Source: Aliidiomarina halalkaliphila (GTDB taxonomy: Bacteria; Pseudomonadota; Gammaproteobacteria; Enterobacterales; Alteromonadaceae). From it: 64,000 nucleotides of DNA. Below the pieces are notes generated by a model, which saw only the letters and a program-made list of their open reading frames with translations, did not search any database and was not told the DNA's origin. Shown here in pieces: positions 36,672 through 45,588 of the stretch (position 1 is its first letter; each line of letters begins with the position of its first letter). The stretch is taken from contig NZ_VJWL01000003.1 of NCBI RefSeq assembly GCF_007096385.1, positions 1 through 64,000 of the forward strand, written 5' to 3'. Made by a program: the position numbers and the translations under genes.

Positions 36672-38054
36672 ATGAAGTTCTTCGCTGAAAAGTTTTTTCG
36701 CTATCGTCAATGGGTGATGGCAGGTACCGCCATGGCGGCTGTATTTTGTGTCTCGGCAGAAAACATGGACGAGGCGGTAACGACAAGGATTCTGGGCGAT
36801 ATGTCTGGTGCCTGCATCGCCGCCGCCCGTATTGAACCTGATGCCAATGGGGTGTTAGTGGCCTCCCGCAGCTTTGTTTGTGCCGATGAAAGCCGCGCGG
36901 TTCCCGATGCAGATAGTCGTTTTGAAATTGGCTCCGTGAGCAAAACCATGTTGGGAGCGGTACTCGCTTATATGACCCAACAGGGCCTCGTTGACGCGGA
37001 GACACCTATTGCCGAATTGCTGCCTGAGGATGTCACCCTTCCCGACACGGATAGGCCAATTCGGATTCGCCATTTACTTACACACACGTCGGGCATACCG
37101 CGCTTACCCGCCAACCTGGCGCCCGCGGATATGTATGATCCGTACGCGGACTACAGTGCAGAACAATTATGGCAGGCGGTGACGTCGGTAACCTTGGCTA
37201 GTGCGCCAGGCGAGCAATTTGCTTATTCGAATTTTGCTTATATGCTGCTGTCAAAACTTGTGGCAGAGCATAACGGAAAATCACTGGAGGCCTTATTCCA
37301 AGAGTGGCTGTTTACGCCATTAGGAATGGCCACTGCGTCGTTCTCCGGCGAGACCATGACGCCTTTGAATTCCGATGGTTCTTCGGTGAAAAACTGGAAT
37401 TTCCCCACGGATATGGAGGGGGTTGGCGGCGTTCGGGCCAGTTTGCGTGACATGGAGGCCTATGTGAAAGCGCATTTGGGTGAGGCCCCAGGAGAGTTGT
37501 ACGCAGCATTGCAACTCAGTCAAACGCCATTGGAGTCGCCGTCGGGGCGTCCGTTAGGCTGGGGTTGGATGACCGTACCTGTAGGCGACACCCAATACAT
37601 CGCCCATGGTGGTGGTACTGGCGGATTCACGAGCATGGTGGTCTTCGATCCGGAATCACGTCGCGGGGCCATTGTGCTAAGCAACGCGGCTCTGCATCAA
37701 ACGGGAGATATTCAAGCACTTGCGTTGCACTTTCTTGAGCCAGAGGTTGGCCCGGGTGAGGCGTATCGCATAGCAGAACGTCCCGAAACATTGGATTTAA
37801 CCCAATACGAAGGCAGTTATCCTCTATTGCCTGGATTCGCTGTGCGGGTGTTTAGCGAAGAGGGGCAATTGTTTATTCAAGGCACCAATCAACCTGCGGC
37901 CGTGGTAAATTATGTGGAAACGGACACCTTTGAAAACCGTCAGTTTGGTGCGCGTTTTGTGTTTAGTCGCAACAGTGACGGCAGCGTTGATGCCATGACC
38001 TTATACCAAGGCGGACAGGAACTTCGTGGCGAACGCACACCTAGTGCGGATTAA
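36672..38054 (+). CDS. class C beta-lactamase-fold serine hydrolase
   Basis: A 460-residue exported enzyme with signal peptide ending near VFCVSA. The active-site motifs of the penicillin-binding/beta-lactamase fold are intact: S88-V-S-K91, Y185-S-N187 and H312-GGG (the KTG equivalent, as in esterases of this family). A C-terminal lipocalin-like DUF3471-type domain (about residues 370-460) is likely. It may be an esterase, D-aminopeptidase or penicillin-binding protein; AmpC function is less likely with HGG in place of KTG. Its last 4 bases overlap the convergent methyltransferase gene. Confidence 0.88.
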   Translation: MKFFAEKFFRYRQWVMAGTAMAAVFCVSAENMDEAVTTRILGDMSGACIAAARIEPDANGVLVASRSFVCADESRAVPDADSRFEIGSVSKTMLGAVLAYMTQQGLVDAETPIAELLPEDVTLPDTDRPIRIRHLLTHTSGIPRLPANLAPADMYDPYADYSAEQLWQAVTSVTLASAPGEQFAYSNFAYMLLSKLVAEHNGKSLEALFQEWLFTPLGMATASFSGETMTPLNSDGSSVKNWNFPTDMEGVGGVRASLRDMEAYVKAHLGEAPGELYAALQLSQTPLESPSGRPLGWGWMTVPVGDTQYIAHGGGTGGFTSMVVFDPESRRGAIVLSNAALHQTGDIQALALHFLEPEVGPGEAYRIAERPETLDLTQYEGSYPLLPGFAVRVFSEEGQLFIQGTNQPAAVVNYVETDTFENRQFGARFVFSRNSDGSVDAMTLYQGGQELRGERTPSAD

Positions 38055-38746
38055 TCTCCAAGCGAACTTTGAAAAACAATCACGTCGCGTCCCCGATGTA
38101 CAATCGGGGCGCGAAAGTGCTGGCTGATCCAGTCAAAGGTTGGGTCCCGATAAAACGTAATATGAGTCGGATCCAAAATATATTGCCAATGGGAGAACGC
38201 CTGCAACGTGGTTGGCTTTTGCGTCATTACGGCTAACACGCCAGTAGGTTTTAGGCATGCAAACATTTGTGCAAATACTGGCAAGGGATCAGCCAAATGC
38301 TCAATCACTTCCGTGGAGGTCACAAAATCGTATTGTGTTTGGAGTCGTTCCGGCTGATTGGCAAAGTAGAGATCGTAGTTGCTGCACTGGTGTCCATGCT
38401 CCGCAAACATGATACCCAACACCGGTCCAGGACCGCTACCAAAGTCGAGTCCGTGAGCGCGTTCAGGTAACCACGGCAGCACCGCATCCAAAGTACGACT
38501 TAAAAAACGACGATAGCCGAGGTCATCGGGGGAGTTTTCATGCTGTTGGTAGATGGCCAGCTCTTCGACAGGGCTGATATGGAACTGTGGTGGCACAAAT
38601 ACCCCTTGGCACTTGAGGCAATGATGGAACTCACGACCGACCAAGGGCTTTCGGGTTTCCACGTGCCACAGCCGAGTATCTGTTGAGCCGCACAGGGCGC
38701 AAGGATATGGCGTGGGGAGATCAGATGGAGGCTGGGGATCCGACAT
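38051..38746 (-). CDS. zinc-ribbon SAM-dependent methyltransferase
   Basis: A 231-residue cytoplasmic protein. The N-terminus has two CxxC pairs, C16-x2-C19 and C43-x2-C46, predicted to bind zinc. The rest is a class I methyltransferase: HGLDFGSGPGPVLGIMF is the SAM-binding glycine motif and STEVIEHLADP the post-motif II. The substrate is unknown; related proteins occur beside polysaccharide genes or as lone genes. It ends in a 4-base overlap with the serine hydrolase gene and is divergent from the hybrid kinase gene. Confidence 0.85.
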   Translation of the reverse strand: MSDPQPPSDLPTPYPCALCGSTDTRLWHVETRKPLVGREFHHCLKCQGVFVPPQFHISPVEELAIYQQHENSPDDLGYRRFLSRTLDAVLPWLPERAHGLDFGSGPGPVLGIMFAEHGHQCSNYDLYFANQPERLQTQYDFVTSTEVIEHLADPLPVFAQMFACLKPTGVLAVMTQKPTTLQAFSHWQYILDPTHITFYRDPTFDWISQHFRAPIVHRGRDVIVFQSSLGD

Positions 38747-38785
38747 GATTAGCTATCGCTCTTTCGCGTCTAAAATTTACACAGA

Positions 38786-38831
38786 TTTGCGTTGCGTATG
38801 ATAAGGTAAAACATATCTTGTTTGCGTTGCG
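38786..38831 (+). promoter_or_regulatory. direct repeats upstream of the CrbS-like kinase gene
   Basis: The 11-base sequence TTTGCGTTGCG occurs twice, at 38786-38796 and 38821-38831 (35 bases start to start), between the methyltransferase and kinase genes. A possible promoter (TTTACA 38776-38781, TATGAT 38797-38802) overlaps the first copy. They may be binding sites of a regulator of the kinase gene. Confidence 0.35.
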
Positions 38832-38865
38832 GTAGCCACGAATAATAATGTAAAAGGCGCGTTGC

Positions 38866-41800
38866 ATGCTTCCGGTAAGTCTTGTCCTGTTTACGGCATT
38901 TGCCTATCTCGCTCTGCTGTTCTCAATTGCTTCTCGAGGCGAGCGCAGAAAATCAAATGGCCCACGTCCGTGGCGCTATTCGTTGGCCCTTGGCGTGCAT
39001 TGTACCACCTGGGCTTTCTACGGCACGGTTACGCAAGCAGCTCACTATGGTTGGTGGTTTGCGCCCACTTACGCCGGCGGTATTCTTGTCTTTCTCTTTG
39101 CCCACCAGTTGATGATGAAATTGTTAATGGTGGTCAAGCAGCAAAACCTCACCTCTATTGCTGATTTGATCGGTTCACGATACGGCAAATCCCATGCTCT
39201 ATCTGCGGGTGTGGCACTTATCGCCTTAGTTGCGCTCGTTCCCTACATTTCACTGCAATTACGCGCTATTACGGCGAGCTTCTCTGCGGTTACTGGCATC
39301 GATAGTGCGCGGATCCCGTGGTTTACCGATGTTGCCGCAGGGGTGGCATTGGCCATGATAGGGTTTGCGATTTTATTTGGTGCGCGGCGTTTGAGTTTAT
39401 CGGAAAAGCACCCGGGCTTGATGGATGCGGTGGCATTTGAATCTGTGGTAAAGCTCGTCGCCTTTATGATTGTCGGCTTGTTTTGCGTGTATCAGTTGTT
39501 TGATGGGTTTAACGACCTCATTTTACAGGCTGCCCAGCATACAGTGACCCAAGACATGCTGAGTTCACCGCCAGAAGGTATCTATATCTATCTCACCCAT
39601 ATGCTATTGGGCGGGTTGGCGATGTTTTTGCTGCCGCGTCAGTTCCAAGTTAATTTTATTGAAAACACTCACCCGGATGAATTGCGTACCGCGCGCTGGG
39701 CATTCCCGCTTTATTTATTTGCCATTAACTTATTTATTTTGCCTATCGCGTTAGCTGGCGGAATTTTAGTACCCGAATACGCCCAGACCGATATGTTTTT
39801 GCTGGCACTGCCAGTATTTGCGGAGCGGCCAGATATCAGTTTGATCGCATTTATCGGGGGCTTGTCGGCGGCGACCAGTATGGTGATTGTGGCCACCTTA
39901 GCCTTAAGTATTATGATGTCGAACGATGTGATCACGCCATTGTGGTTACGTATGAAGCAAGCACGACAAACCGTGATTCAGCTTACCCCGCGCCTTGTTC
40001 TCACTATTCGCCGCTTAGTGATGGTGTTTATTATTGTGTTGGCCTACCTCTATCATGAAGCCACACAGGCGGGCGTAACGCTGGTGAGCAATGGCTTGAT
40101 CGCCATGGCCTTGTTGGCGCAATTGGGTCCCGCCATGCTCGGCGGTTTGGTGTGGCAGCGGCCGAGCCACACTGCAGCAGTGTCTGGCATCCTGGCAGGC
40201 ACCTTTATCTGGGCGTATTTATTACTATTGCCGTCGTTAAGTGCCTCTAGTGACCTTACCGATCTCACCATTAGTCACGGTGTTGTGATTAGTTTATCGG
40301 TGAATATCTTATTGTATCTACTGGTCTCGTGGCTGAAGCCCGCGCGAGGTATCGAATATATGCACGGGCAGCGTTATGTATTTCCTGAGCGAGAGCAAGT
40401 GGACACCACCGGCACACAGCAAGTGACTTGGGGCCGTTTACGCAGCTTGCTGGCGCGCTTTATTGATGAGAAAGACACCCATCAGCTCGACCGTCGACTC
40501 GGACTCACTCTCGCCGCAGCCCCTGCTGATGGCCTAGTTCCACCGGGGTTACTGCAACGCATCGAACGGGAGCTCGCTGGCGCTGTGGGCAGTGCCGCCA
40601 GTCGTTTGATTTTGCGGGGATTGGCCGCCCAAGAACAAGTGACTGTGGATACCATGGCGGATTGGGCGTCAGAAGCGTCACGTTTATATCGCTTTAACCG
40701 TGAGTTGCTGCAAGCGTCGGTAGAAAACATCCCGCAAGGCATTAGCGTGATTGACGAAGATTTGCGCCTTGTGGCTTGGAACTCCCGTTATCTCGAAATT
40801 TTTAATTACCCCGAAGGTTTTATTCGGGCGGGGATGCCGGTGATCGAGCTGCTGCGCTACAACGCCGAGCGGGGCCTATTTGGGCAACCAGATTCGGATA
40901 TTCAAGAGGAGATTGAAAAACGATTACGCTACCTAGAAGCTGGGAGTAGTTATCGTTACCAACGGCGCCAGCACGACGGGCAAATCATTGAACTGCAAGG
41001 AAGCCCGATGCCCGAAGGGGGCTTTGTCACCACTTACACCGACATCACTGAGCTGGTGCGAGCCCAAGAAGAATTGCATTTGATTAACCAAGAGCTGGAG
41101 TTGCGGGTGCGCGATCGCACCCTAGCGCTCACCGATGCAAACCGACAATTGGAGCACGCGAAACAAGCCGCGGAACATGCTCATGTGAGCAAATCTAAGT
41201 TTTTCGCAGCCGCCGGTCATGATTTGATGCAGCCATTTAACGCCGCTTCGTTGTTCTGTGAGATGTTGCATCAGCGTCTGCAGCGGGCAAATCAGGAGGA
41301 AGATCAACAGCTCGCACGGCAGTTGCAACAATCTCTGCAAAGTGCCGAAGAATTGCTAACCATGCTACTTGAAATGACCAAGCTCGAATCCGGTAATCTA
41401 AAACCAGAGCTGCGACCCATCTCGTTAGCGGAAGTATTGCAGCCACTGGCGGAGTCGTTTCAGTTTGTGGCGCGAGAACGAAACCTAAAGCTGACGATCC
41501 GCACTCCAGCGGTAACGGTTTACACCGATAAACGCTTGCTTAGTCGCGTGATTCAAAACCTCCTTTCAAACGCCATTCGTTATACCCATCAAGGCCGGGT
41601 GTTATGTGGAGTGCGTCGGCGTGGTCCTCATCATCTGGAGCTGCAAGTGTGGGATACAGGCAAGGGTATTCCAGAGGATAAACAAACGGACATTTTTGAG
41701 GAGTTTCATCAGCTCGAGCGCAATGCGGACCAACCTGGCTTGGGGCTTGGGCTGGCTATTGTCGATCGGATGTGTCGGCTGCTAGATATTCCTATAACTC

Positions 41801-42276
41801 TTCACTCACAGGTTGGCAAAGGCACAATGTTTGCCATTCGTTTACCTGTCTATGCTTGGAGTGAACAACCGCGGCGGCAGGCGGCGGTGGCCACTGAACC
41901 ATTGAGCGGCTGGCTCACCGGTGTGCATGTGTTGTTGATTGATAACGATGAGCCGCTGCGAGCGGCACTTACCTCACTATTTCGCGATTGGGGAGCCACG
42001 GTGGATTCGTGTCATCGGGTCGATGATGCATTGCAATGTGCCCAGCAACCGGATTTATTGGTGGTGGATTATCACTTAGATGATCACGAGATCGGGACCG
42101 ATGGTATTCAACAGTTGCGGAAGCATTGGGGCAGCAATATTCCGGCCATTTTATCCACAGCGGATCCTAATGAAAGCATTCGCGAGCATGTGGTGGAAAG
42201 TAAAGCCGCATTCTTACCAAAACCATTAAAGCAGGCCGCACTGCGGCGCACCATTAAACGGCTATTACAGATGTGA
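38866..42276 (+). CDS. CrbS-like hybrid sensor histidine kinase with sodium-symporter domain
   Basis: The 1136-residue protein joins, in order, a sodium:solute symporter-like membrane region of about 13 helices (1-490), a PAS domain (about 620-735), a coiled coil, HisKA (H785 in AAAGHDLMQPFN), HATPase (NAIRYTHQG, DTGKGIPE, GLGLGLAIVDRM) and a C-terminal receiver (phosphoacceptor D1068 in LLVVDYHL, lysine in FLPKPLK). This is the architecture of CrbS/MxtR, which senses acetate or related carbon sources and controls acs with the LuxR-type regulator CrbR/ErdR. That partner is encoded convergently with a 12-base overlap. Confidence 0.9.
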   Translation: MLPVSLVLFTAFAYLALLFSIASRGERRKSNGPRPWRYSLALGVHCTTWAFYGTVTQAAHYGWWFAPTYAGGILVFLFAHQLMMKLLMVVKQQNLTSIADLIGSRYGKSHALSAGVALIALVALVPYISLQLRAITASFSAVTGIDSARIPWFTDVAAGVALAMIGFAILFGARRLSLSEKHPGLMDAVAFESVVKLVAFMIVGLFCVYQLFDGFNDLILQAAQHTVTQDMLSSPPEGIYIYLTHMLLGGLAMFLLPRQFQVNFIENTHPDELRTARWAFPLYLFAINLFILPIALAGGILVPEYAQTDMFLLALPVFAERPDISLIAFIGGLSAATSMVIVATLALSIMMSNDVITPLWLRMKQARQTVIQLTPRLVLTIRRLVMVFIIVLAYLYHEATQAGVTLVSNGLIAMALLAQLGPAMLGGLVWQRPSHTAAVSGILAGTFIWAYLLLLPSLSASSDLTDLTISHGVVISLSVNILLYLLVSWLKPARGIEYMHGQRYVFPEREQVDTTGTQQVTWGRLRSLLARFIDEKDTHQLDRRLGLTLAAAPADGLVPPGLLQRIERELAGAVGSAASRLILRGLAAQEQVTVDTMADWASEASRLYRFNRELLQASVENIPQGISVIDEDLRLVAWNSRYLEIFNYPEGFIRAGMPVIELLRYNAERGLFGQPDSDIQEEIEKRLRYLEAGSSYRYQRRQHDGQIIELQGSPMPEGGFVTTYTDITELVRAQEELHLINQELELRVRDRTLALTDANRQLEHAKQAAEHAHVSKSKFFAAAGHDLMQPFNAASLFCEMLHQRLQRANQEEDQQLARQLQQSLQSAEELLTMLLEMTKLESGNLKPELRPISLAEVLQPLAESFQFVARERNLKLTIRTPAVTVYTDKRLLSRVIQNLLSNAIRYTHQGRVLCGVRRRGPHHLELQVWDTGKGIPEDKQTDIFEEFHQLERNADQPGLGLGLAIVDRMCRLLDIPITLHSQVGKGTMFAIRLPVYAWSEQPRRQAAVATEPLSGWLTGVHVLLIDNDEPLRAALTSLFRDWGATVDSCHRVDDALQCAQQPDLLVVDYHLDDHEIGTDGIQQLRKHWGSNIPAILSTADPNESIREHVVESKAAFLPKPLKQAALRRTIKRLLQM

Positions 42277-42948
42277 GTCGCCCTGAGCCGGGTCGTCTAC
42301 TTTCAGCATATCGTGGAAGATAACCCCTGCTTGGGTGCGATTAATCACGCCAAGTTTTCGTAAAATCGCCGACACATGCTGTTTTATGGTGGTTTCTTGC
42401 ACATCCAATTCATAAGCGATTTGTTTGTTGAGCTTGCCATCGGCGATGCCCGCCAGCACTTTAAATTGTTGCGGTGTGAGCTGCTCTAAGCGATGCGCGA
42501 AATCGCGATACTGGGATTGCGATGTTTCCGTGACCGTGTCGAGTAAATGTTCTGGTAACCAGCTGTCACCATCAAGCACCGCTTCAACTGCAAGCATCAG
42601 TGTGGGCAAGGGTGCGGATTTTGGAATATAGGCACTAGCGCCGTAATCAATCGCCCGTTGAATCACATCGATATCTTCGTTTGCCGATACAATTAACACG
42701 AGAATATCCGGAAATTGATTTCGAATCGTAGTTAAGCCTGTGAGCCCGCGATTGCCGGGCATATTTAAATCAAGAAACAATAACTCGACTTGGCGTTGTT
42801 GTTGCAATAACGCGAGCAAGTCGGGAAAGTTTTCAGCTTCGAGAACGTCGCTACCCAAGGTATTGGCGAGTGCTTGGCGTAACGCGCTTCGGAATAACGG
42901 ATGGTCATCAGCAATAATTGCGCGGGCCATATTCCCAGTCTTTAACAT
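42265..42948 (-). CDS. CrbR-like LuxR-type response regulator
   Basis: A NarL/FixJ-type regulator of about 228 residues: receiver domain (acidic ADDH, phosphoacceptor D60 in LLFLDLNMPG, lysine in YIPKSAP) and a C-terminal LuxR helix-turn-helix (LTPQQFKVLAGIADGKLNKQIA...VQETTIKQH, in part). CrbR/ErdR/AgmR regulators have this form. The ATG at 42948 is favoured by GAGG 8 bases upstream; the frame is open further and an ATG at 42930 is also possible. The gene overlaps the kinase gene tail to tail by 12 bases. The acyl-CoA synthetase operon nearby is a candidate target. Confidence 0.88.
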   Translation of the reverse strand: MLKTGNMARAIIADDHPLFRSALRQALANTLGSDVLEAENFPDLLALLQQQRQVELLFLDLNMPGNRGLTGLTTIRNQFPDILVLIVSANEDIDVIQRAIDYGASAYIPKSAPLPTLMLAVEAVLDGDSWLPEHLLDTVTETSQSQYRDFAHRLEQLTPQQFKVLAGIADGKLNKQIAYELDVQETTIKQHVSAILRKLGVINRTQAGVIFHDMLKVDDPAQGDSHL

Positions 42949-43007
42949 ATGCGTGGTCCTCGATTTGTACCTGATGTAACTCACCCTTGCAAGTTTCCAC
43001 TGGGGAG

Positions 43008-43039
43008 AAAAAAGCCACCGGCACTTACGTGACGGTGGC
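43008..43039 (-). terminator. intrinsic terminator after the TonB-dependent receptor
   Basis: Read on the minus strand, a 10-bp stem with one mismatch (GCCACCG 43014-43020 with CGGTGGC 43033-43039, inner CAC/GTG, loop TTAC) is followed by six T. It ends the receptor transcript before the response regulator gene. Confidence 0.85.
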
Positions 43040-43069
43040 AATAGTTTATCCAGAGAAAACGAGGTCTTT

Positions 43070-45391
43070 CTAGAAACGATAACCAACCGTCAGCGACACA
43101 GTGCGCGGCGCGCCATAGTAGCCAATCAGTGTGGTATCACCGCCCAAGCCTGGTAAAAACTGACCAGGATTGTTTGGATCTGGGGCAACGAACGAGTAGT
43201 TACCTACCAGATATTCTTCACGGGTTAGGTTTTTACCATGGAGGCCAACCGTCCAGCTGCCCGTTGGGCTATACCAGTTCACACCCAAATTTAAGATGCC
43301 ATAGGCACTTTGGGTCAACAGGTTGTTGAGCTCAACCACGTCGTAGCTACCGCGATAGGCGTAGTTACCCACGAAGCGGAGCGAGCCGTTATCCACATCC
43401 ATATCATAGGTAAAACCTAAGTTTGCTGTGGTGCTTGGCGTGTTGGTAATGGAGAACTGATCAGTAATGTCGATTTGACCTTGGTTCGGGTCAAAACTGA
43501 ACACGTTCTTAAAGTTTGCATCGATTAAACCAACATTCCCGTACAGACGAAGGTCGTCCATCGGTAGCCACACAAACTCAACTTCTAAGCCGGTCGCATC
43601 AGAACGACCCACGTTACCTAAGCGCTGATTCAGTGCTGTGGCATCGTTTGGATCTGGGAATACAGAGATGTACTGGCGGTTTTTATGATCTAAGTAGAAC
43701 GCAGTGGCATTCACCCGGAAGGTATCCGTGAGATCAGTTTTCACACCAATTTCATAGCTGTATACATCTTCTGGATCCGCTGCCGGTTCGGCTACTTCGG
43801 CCCGCGGGTTAAAGGTACCCGACTTAAACCCTTGGCTAAAGCTTGCATAGAACATGGTGTCTGGGCTGTACCGATATTCAACACCGAACTTCGGAGTGAA
43901 CTTGCTCCAACGTGCCTTATCATCCAACACCACTGGCGTGCCGACATTGGGGCCGCGCACATAGCCTGGAATCCAGCCACTTTCTGGATACACTGTATCG
44001 AAAATAAGGCCGTTGCGAACAAGGGCTTCTTTTTCGTCACGGGTGTAACGCAAACCAGCGGTTACCGACCATTTATCATCGATGTAATAGGTACCTTGCG
44101 AGTAAATCGCCGTGCTCGTGCTGTTACTGCAGCCAGATACTTCACGGGTTAGGCCAGGTAAACCGAGTGACTTACCAAACTCTTCGAGGATCGCATCGAA
44201 AATACCGCAGCTGTCCGCTTCGTAGTAGTAGAGGCCAGAGACCATACTTAGATTGTCGGTACGATAGTTCATTTGAAGTTCTTGGGTGAACCAATCGTCT
44301 TCATAAATCGCAGGCACATCGAAAATACGTAGTGCGGTATTATCGAAGTCGATATTCACCGGCGAGTAGTTTTCGCGCTGTGCTGTGATTGAACGGAAGG
44401 TGGTGGTATCGCTGTATTCCCACTCACCGAGTAAGCTCCAACCCTTGGTTTCTACGCGGTTCCAGGTTGGCAAGCTGGTGTATGAGTCATACACGCTGTT
44501 GGGTACTGGCGCATTGGTGAGGATACTTGGGATTAAACGATAACCGCCTTTTGAGTTCGATTTGTCATCTGTATTGTCGTAGTTCAGGCGGAAAAACACC
44601 TCATCATTTGGGCGCCATTCCAAAGTTGCCCGATATGCAACAACGTCTTTGTTATAGTTGTGGGTATCTTGGTTTGGCAAATCGCTTACCAAGAACTGAC
44701 CATAACCATTGCGCTGCATATTGGCATAGCCGAAACCGAAGTACAGATGATCTTTTACTAATGGAATTTGACCAGTCGCTTTGATGTCCATCTGGTTATA
44801 GCTGCCACGGGTGGCGCTAATATCGAATTCTTTGTCACCCGACATGGTTTTGGTCACGTATTTGACCGCACCACCGATGGTGTTCTTACCATATAGGGTA
44901 CCTTGTGGACCACGCAATACTTCAATACGCTCAACATTGAGAATATCCAGAACCGCGCCTTGCGGGCGGGCTACGTAAACATCATCAATGTAGATACCAA
45001 CCCCAGGCTCGTAACCCCAGAGTGGATCTTCTTGGCCCACACCCCGAATAAACGCGGTAATGGTTGAGTTCGTCGCACGACTTTGTTGCAGGGTCGTGTT
45101 TGGCGAGAACTGACTGATTTCAATAATCGAATCAATACCCCGCTCTAGTAATTCAGCTTCGCTAAGCGACGTGACGGCAACAGGAACTTCTTGCAAGTTC
45201 TCGACCGTACGACGGGCCGTGACTTGAATGCGCTCTAAACGCCGAACTTCTTCAGTCGCTTCCGTGGCTTCAGCTTCTTCGGCTTCTTGCGCCAATGTTG
45301 GCATACTACTTAAACCGAGCAGCGCGGCACTTACTGCAGCCGCACATAGGCTATGGCGAAAACGCCATGGTGTTGCATTGGTAGTACTCAT
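43070..45391 (-). CDS. TonB-dependent outer-membrane receptor
   Basis: A 773-residue receptor with signal peptide ending near PTLAQ, a TonB-box-like stretch (RLERIQVTARR), a plug domain (VPVAVTSLSEAELLERGID, IRGVG, VERIEVLRGPQGTLYGKNTIGG) and a 22-strand barrel ending VSLTVGYRF. It belongs to the CirA/FecA-like group common in marine bacteria; substrates range from siderophores to sugars and hydrophobic compounds, and the sequence alone does not decide. It is divergent from a GntP permease, acyl-CoA synthetase and hydrolase operon, which suggests the receptor imports the compound these process. Confidence 0.9.
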   Translation of the reverse strand: MSTTNATPWRFRHSLCAAAVSAALLGLSSMPTLAQEAEEAEATEATEEVRRLERIQVTARRTVENLQEVPVAVTSLSEAELLERGIDSIIEISQFSPNTTLQQSRATNSTITAFIRGVGQEDPLWGYEPGVGIYIDDVYVARPQGAVLDILNVERIEVLRGPQGTLYGKNTIGGAVKYVTKTMSGDKEFDISATRGSYNQMDIKATGQIPLVKDHLYFGFGYANMQRNGYGQFLVSDLPNQDTHNYNKDVVAYRATLEWRPNDEVFFRLNYDNTDDKSNSKGGYRLIPSILTNAPVPNSVYDSYTSLPTWNRVETKGWSLLGEWEYSDTTTFRSITAQRENYSPVNIDFDNTALRIFDVPAIYEDDWFTQELQMNYRTDNLSMVSGLYYYEADSCGIFDAILEEFGKSLGLPGLTREVSGCSNSTSTAIYSQGTYYIDDKWSVTAGLRYTRDEKEALVRNGLIFDTVYPESGWIPGYVRGPNVGTPVVLDDKARWSKFTPKFGVEYRYSPDTMFYASFSQGFKSGTFNPRAEVAEPAADPEDVYSYEIGVKTDLTDTFRVNATAFYLDHKNRQYISVFPDPNDATALNQRLGNVGRSDATGLEVEFVWLPMDDLRLYGNVGLIDANFKNVFSFDPNQGQIDITDQFSITNTPSTTANLGFTYDMDVDNGSLRFVGNYAYRGSYDVVELNNLLTQSAYGILNLGVNWYSPTGSWTVGLHGKNLTREEYLVGNYSFVAPDPNNPGQFLPGLGGDTTLIGYYGAPRTVSLTVGYRF

Positions 45392-45467
45392 GTGTGCTTC
45401 CCCCGAGGGTTTATCCGTTTTAAAGCAAACGTTATTTTTTTGTTTCCCGATGCAACATTAGCGTAAC

Positions 45468-45499
45468 TTGGGTAATTTGTGACCTGTACCATAGTACAG
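45468..45499. promoter_or_regulatory. palindromic operator candidate between TonB receptor and GntP genes
   Basis: CTGTACCATAGTACAG (45484-45499) is a perfect inverted repeat with a 4-base centre. It overlaps a possible plus-strand promoter (TTGGGT 45468-45473, 16-base spacer, CATAGT 45490-45495) of the permease operon. The shape CTGT-N8-ACAG also fits the LexA consensus, but the central bases lack the usual alternating AT. Either LexA or a local regulator could bind. Confidence 0.45.
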
Positions 45500-45588
45500 T
45501 GCATCGAAATTAAAACTTAGGGAACAATAAGAACAGTTTAAAAATTCATCGTGAGCGCACGAATGATAAAAACAATAAGAGGTGATGC

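Noticed and set aside
36672-38054. AmpC-type beta-lactamase
   Set aside because: The third motif is HGG rather than KTG, and there is no ampR beside it; general serine hydrolase is the safer call.
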